Positions 61,982 through 64,000 of a DNA stretch of 64,000 bases are shown in pieces; the first letter of the stretch is position 1, and each line of letters opens with the position of its first letter. The stretch is from contig NZ_FQWL01000001.1 in assembly GCF_900129665.1 (NCBI RefSeq), forward strand, positions 372,001-436,000, read 5' to 3'. Position numbers and translations under genes: made by a program. The notes below the pieces were generated by a model that saw only the letters and a program-made list of their open reading frames with translations, did not search any database and had not been told where the DNA came from. The stretch is from Flagellimonas flava (GTDB lineage Bacteria; Bacteroidota; Bacteroidia; Flavobacteriales; Flavobacteriaceae).

Positions 61982-63199
61982 TTATTCCACCAAAGTACTC
62001 AACACTTGGGTTGCGCTATGCAAGGTTTTGTGCACGGGGCATTTATCGGCAATTTGCATGATTCGTGCTTTTTGTTTTTCATCCAGGTCACCAGTAAGCT
62101 TTATTTCCCGCTTAAAAGTGTAGATTTTGGCACTATCCTCTTCACAGTTCTCACAATCCACGGCATGTGATTTGCCATAAGAGGTGTGAACCTCCACATT
62201 ATCAACTGGCCACCCTTTTCGTTTGGCATACATCTGGATCGTCATGACGGTACATGCGGAAAGTCCCGCTGAGACCAATTCGTATGGGGAAGGTCCAAAA
62301 TCGTTACCTCCATAACTTTCGGGTTCATCCGCTGTCATAAAATGGTTGCCCACCTTCATCTGGGTGGTAAAGCCATCCGAACTATCCAAGCTTGCCACTA
62401 CCTGATGTTTGGTCTTCAAGGTGTCAACTGAGCTTGGCATGTCCACATAGCGTTTGGCCCATCCCGCTATAACTTCGCCAACATATTGGCTATCTTCTTT
62501 CCTGGACAGCAAATGATCCGCCCCGTCCAATGATACAAAACTTTTAGGATGATGTGCAGCTATATAAATTTCTTCGGCATTTTGTATACCTACGGTATCA
62601 TCTTGTGGAGCATGAAGTATTAAAAGCGGTTTTCTTAATGCTTTTGCGATTTCCGGCAAGGATTTAGTTTCCAAGTCATCCAAAAACTGCTTTTTAATGG
62701 TGAAATCCCTTCCGCTTAAATTAACCACAGCTTTACCTGTTTTCAAAATTTCATCAACACCGCTGCGCAGCAAATGTTTTACATGAACTGGATTGGAAGG
62801 GGCACCTACCGTTGCCACGGCTTTTATGGAGGGTATGTCCGAAGCTGCAAAAATGGAAGCTGCTCCACCCAGCGAGTGTCCAATGATTAGGGTAGGAGCC
62901 TCATAATTTTCCTCAAGAAATTGGGCCGCAGCGACCAAGTCTTCAACATTTCCAGAAAAATTGGTGTCTGCAAAATCCCCATCACTCTCGCCCAAACCAG
63001 TAAAATCAAAACGGAGTACACCAAAACCATGTGAGGTCAGCGCCTTTCCAATATGCCGCACCGCCAAGAGATTCTTGTTACAGGTAAAGCAATGCGCAAA
63101 AATTGCAAAATTGTGAGGATGTCTATCAACCGGAAGTTCCAGCCTGCCCACCAAGGTCTGTCCATCGTTATTTTTGAATGTTACTTTTTGAAGGCCCAT
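61982..63199 (-). CDS. Alpha/beta hydrolase-OsmC fusion protein
   Basis: A 405-aa bifunctional protein. The N-terminal alpha/beta hydrolase (about 1-255) has FAHCFTCNKNLLAVRHI, the nucleophile elbow GHSLGGA (Ser about 108), the acid in HAPQDDTV and the base in DGADHLL. The OsmC domain (about 265-405) has GPSPYELVSAGLSACTVMTI with the first Cys and MQIADKCPVHKTL with the second, so both redox cysteines are present. The fusion is known from many bacteria; joined lipid or ester cleavage and peroxide reduction is inferred. It is the third OsmC domain of the window. Confidence 0.95.
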   Translation of the reverse strand: MGLQKVTFKNNDGQTLVGRLELPVDRHPHNFAIFAHCFTCNKNLLAVRHIGKALTSHGFGVLRFDFTGLGESDGDFADTNFSGNVEDLVAAAQFLEENYEAPTLIIGHSLGGAASIFAASDIPSIKAVATVGAPSNPVHVKHLLRSGVDEILKTGKAVVNLSGRDFTIKKQFLDDLETKSLPEIAKALRKPLLILHAPQDDTVGIQNAEEIYIAAHHPKSFVSLDGADHLLSRKEDSQYVGEVIAGWAKRYVDMPSSVDTLKTKHQVVASLDSSDGFTTQMKVGNHFMTADEPESYGGNDFGPSPYELVSAGLSACTVMTIQMYAKRKGWPVDNVEVHTSYGKSHAVDCENCEEDSAKIYTFKREIKLTGDLDEKQKARIMQIADKCPVHKTLHSATQVLSTLVE

Positions 63200-63252
63200 A
63201 GTTGCTGTCAGAAGTTTATTTTAAAATCAACCGAAAGGAACTGGCCCTGCTT

Positions 63253-63981
63253 TTAAGGGGCCGGGTTCGCTTTCTTTTTAAACACACCCCTTAAGTCGGG
63301 ATTGAAGAAGATTCCTATCTGCCAGCGGTCAAATACCGCATTAGCGAATTGATTTCTCAGATAACCGAACTGAACACTACTGTTTTCCGTGATATGTATC
63401 CCCAAAGCACCATACAACCTATTTTGGCCAAAAAGGTCATCTTGGAGGTTAATGAATAACTCATCATAAAAATTAAGGAAAAAGGTATCGGTTAGCGGTA
63501 AAGTTACCTGAAGTCGATAACGCCCCCGATGTTCGGTACGGTTTACTTCCTGCTCGGGGTCACTGGTGATATCCAGGACATTGATAAAACGCTGTTCCAG
63601 TCTGTAACGGTGCTCAAATAAAAATTCCCAGACCTTGTTCTTAAGAATAAACTGCTGAAAAATACGGTGTTCCCTACTATTTCGCTCTCCAGGAACTTCA
63701 AAGAAAGTGCCATCTGTAGAGATAAAGCCATATCCAGCGGTTGCAATGGCATTGGGATTTATATGGTAGTTTAATCCGGTTCGGAGCAGTAGCTGGTTAA
63801 AATTGGAGGTGGTTTCATAAAATCGAAACTGGGCTTCGGTATGAACACTGAAACGTTCGGAAACTTTGTTGGTTCCAAAATACATATACCAAGCTCCAAA
63901 TTCGTCTTCACCTGGCTGTTGTGCGCTGACCTGGACAATCAATCCCAGGAAAAGTAATGTTAGTAGTGTTTTTCTCATCAT
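63253..63981 (-). CDS. DUF2490 outer membrane beta-barrel protein
   Basis: A 242-aa protein with a signal (LTLLFLGLIVQVSA) and the DUF2490 barrel pattern. GAWYMYFGTNKVSERFSVHTEAQFRFYE contains the family start. LLLRTGLNYHINPNAIATAGYGFIS, EFLFEHRYRLEQRF and YRLQVTLPLTDTFFLNFYDELFINL form further amphipathic strands, and NSSVQFGYLRNQF is near the end. The function of the family is unknown; it is expected in the outer membrane. It is 53 bases upstream of the hydrolase-OsmC gene on the same strand. Confidence 0.92.
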   Translation of the reverse strand: MMRKTLLTLLFLGLIVQVSAQQPGEDEFGAWYMYFGTNKVSERFSVHTEAQFRFYETTSNFNQLLLRTGLNYHINPNAIATAGYGFISTDGTFFEVPGERNSREHRIFQQFILKNKVWEFLFEHRYRLEQRFINVLDITSDPEQEVNRTEHRGRYRLQVTLPLTDTFFLNFYDELFINLQDDLFGQNRLYGALGIHITENSSVQFGYLRNQFANAVFDRWQIGIFFNPDLRGVFKKKANPAP

Positions 63982-64000
63982 TCCAAACCAAATACTTGAG

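Noticed and set aside
1..64000. Prophage, integrative element, tRNA or rRNA genes
   Set aside because: No integrase, phage structural genes, direct attachment repeats, cloverleaf folds or ribosomal RNA sequence were recognised.

Overview
The window looks like a chromosome segment of a marine-type member of the Flavobacteriaceae (Bacteroidota). The reasons are AT-rich DNA, several TonB-dependent receptors with carboxypeptidase-like N-terminal domains, a SusC/SusD pair, lipoproteins with short S-C-S/N lipoboxes, a PorP/SprF-family protein, a PspC/DUF2807/PadR group, 2TM-domain proteins beside a LytS/LytTR pair, weak Shine-Dalgarno signals and TAnnTTTG-like -7 elements. I saw no rRNA, tRNA, CRISPR array, prophage or intact insertion sequence. 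Gene density is high and most of the window reads as ordinary chromosome.

Layout. 0-7 kb: a SusC/SusD uptake locus (susD runs off the left edge) with a membrane-anchored beta-propeller/Y_Y_Y/LuxR-HTH regulator, then an OsmC-like protein. 6.8-7.4 kb: a gene-poor stretch with decayed coding remnants. 7.4-13.3 kb: thioredoxin reductase, a small secreted protein, the PadR-PspC-DUF2807 envelope-stress-like operon, a perfect 14-bp tandem repeat, DUF4870 and DUF4442 proteins. 13.5-20 kb: a four-gene operon (small secreted protein, STN-type TonB receptor, DUF4249 lipoprotein, macroglobulin-like secreted protein). 20-26 kb: AIM24-like, DUF2461, M81-type lipoprotein, NudK, MsrA, a PBP4-type carboxypeptidase and a 65-aa protein. 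26-37 kb: a redox/cyclic-nucleotide island made of OxyR (Cys199 and Cys208 conserved), a sigma-54 activator with an N-terminal cyclic-nucleotide-binding domain, a 38-bp perfect palindrome plus a -24/-12 promoter, an OsmC-like protein, pyruvate:ferredoxin oxidoreductase, and a TPR/histidine kinase/receiver/class III cyclase fusion. 37-50 kb: an orphan TonB receptor, DoxX, GNAT, PorP/SprF-SPOR, PaiB-like, two stress-type secreted proteins, a serine hydrolase, a second TonB receptor/DUF4249 operon and a GH-like lipoprotein. 50.8-55.5 kb: DUF2141, TPR-like, a LytS kinase carrying a C-terminal 2TM domain, four free 2TM proteins in tandem and a LytTR response regulator. 55.5-64 kb: LETM1-related protein, OmpW, YciI plus an ECF42-like sigma factor, a MarR-GNAT fusion with a palindromic operator, Cu/Zn SOD, YdeI/OmdA-like, an alpha/beta hydrolase-OsmC fusion and a DUF2490 protein.

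The best candidate for an undescribed system is the 26-37 kb island. An enzyme predicted to make a cyclic nucleotide lies about 4.3 kb from a sigma-54 activator that has a cyclic-nucleotide-binding domain instead of the usual receiver. Directly after the activator come a palindrome at the right distance to be its enhancer and a good sigma-54 promoter that leads into osmC-nifJ. The circuit (redox or metabolic signal, kinase/cyclase, cNMP, activator, OsmC and pyruvate oxidation) is my inference; the individual parts are visible in the sequence. The second notable structure is the tandem set of four 2TM miniproteins inside a LytS/LytTR locus.
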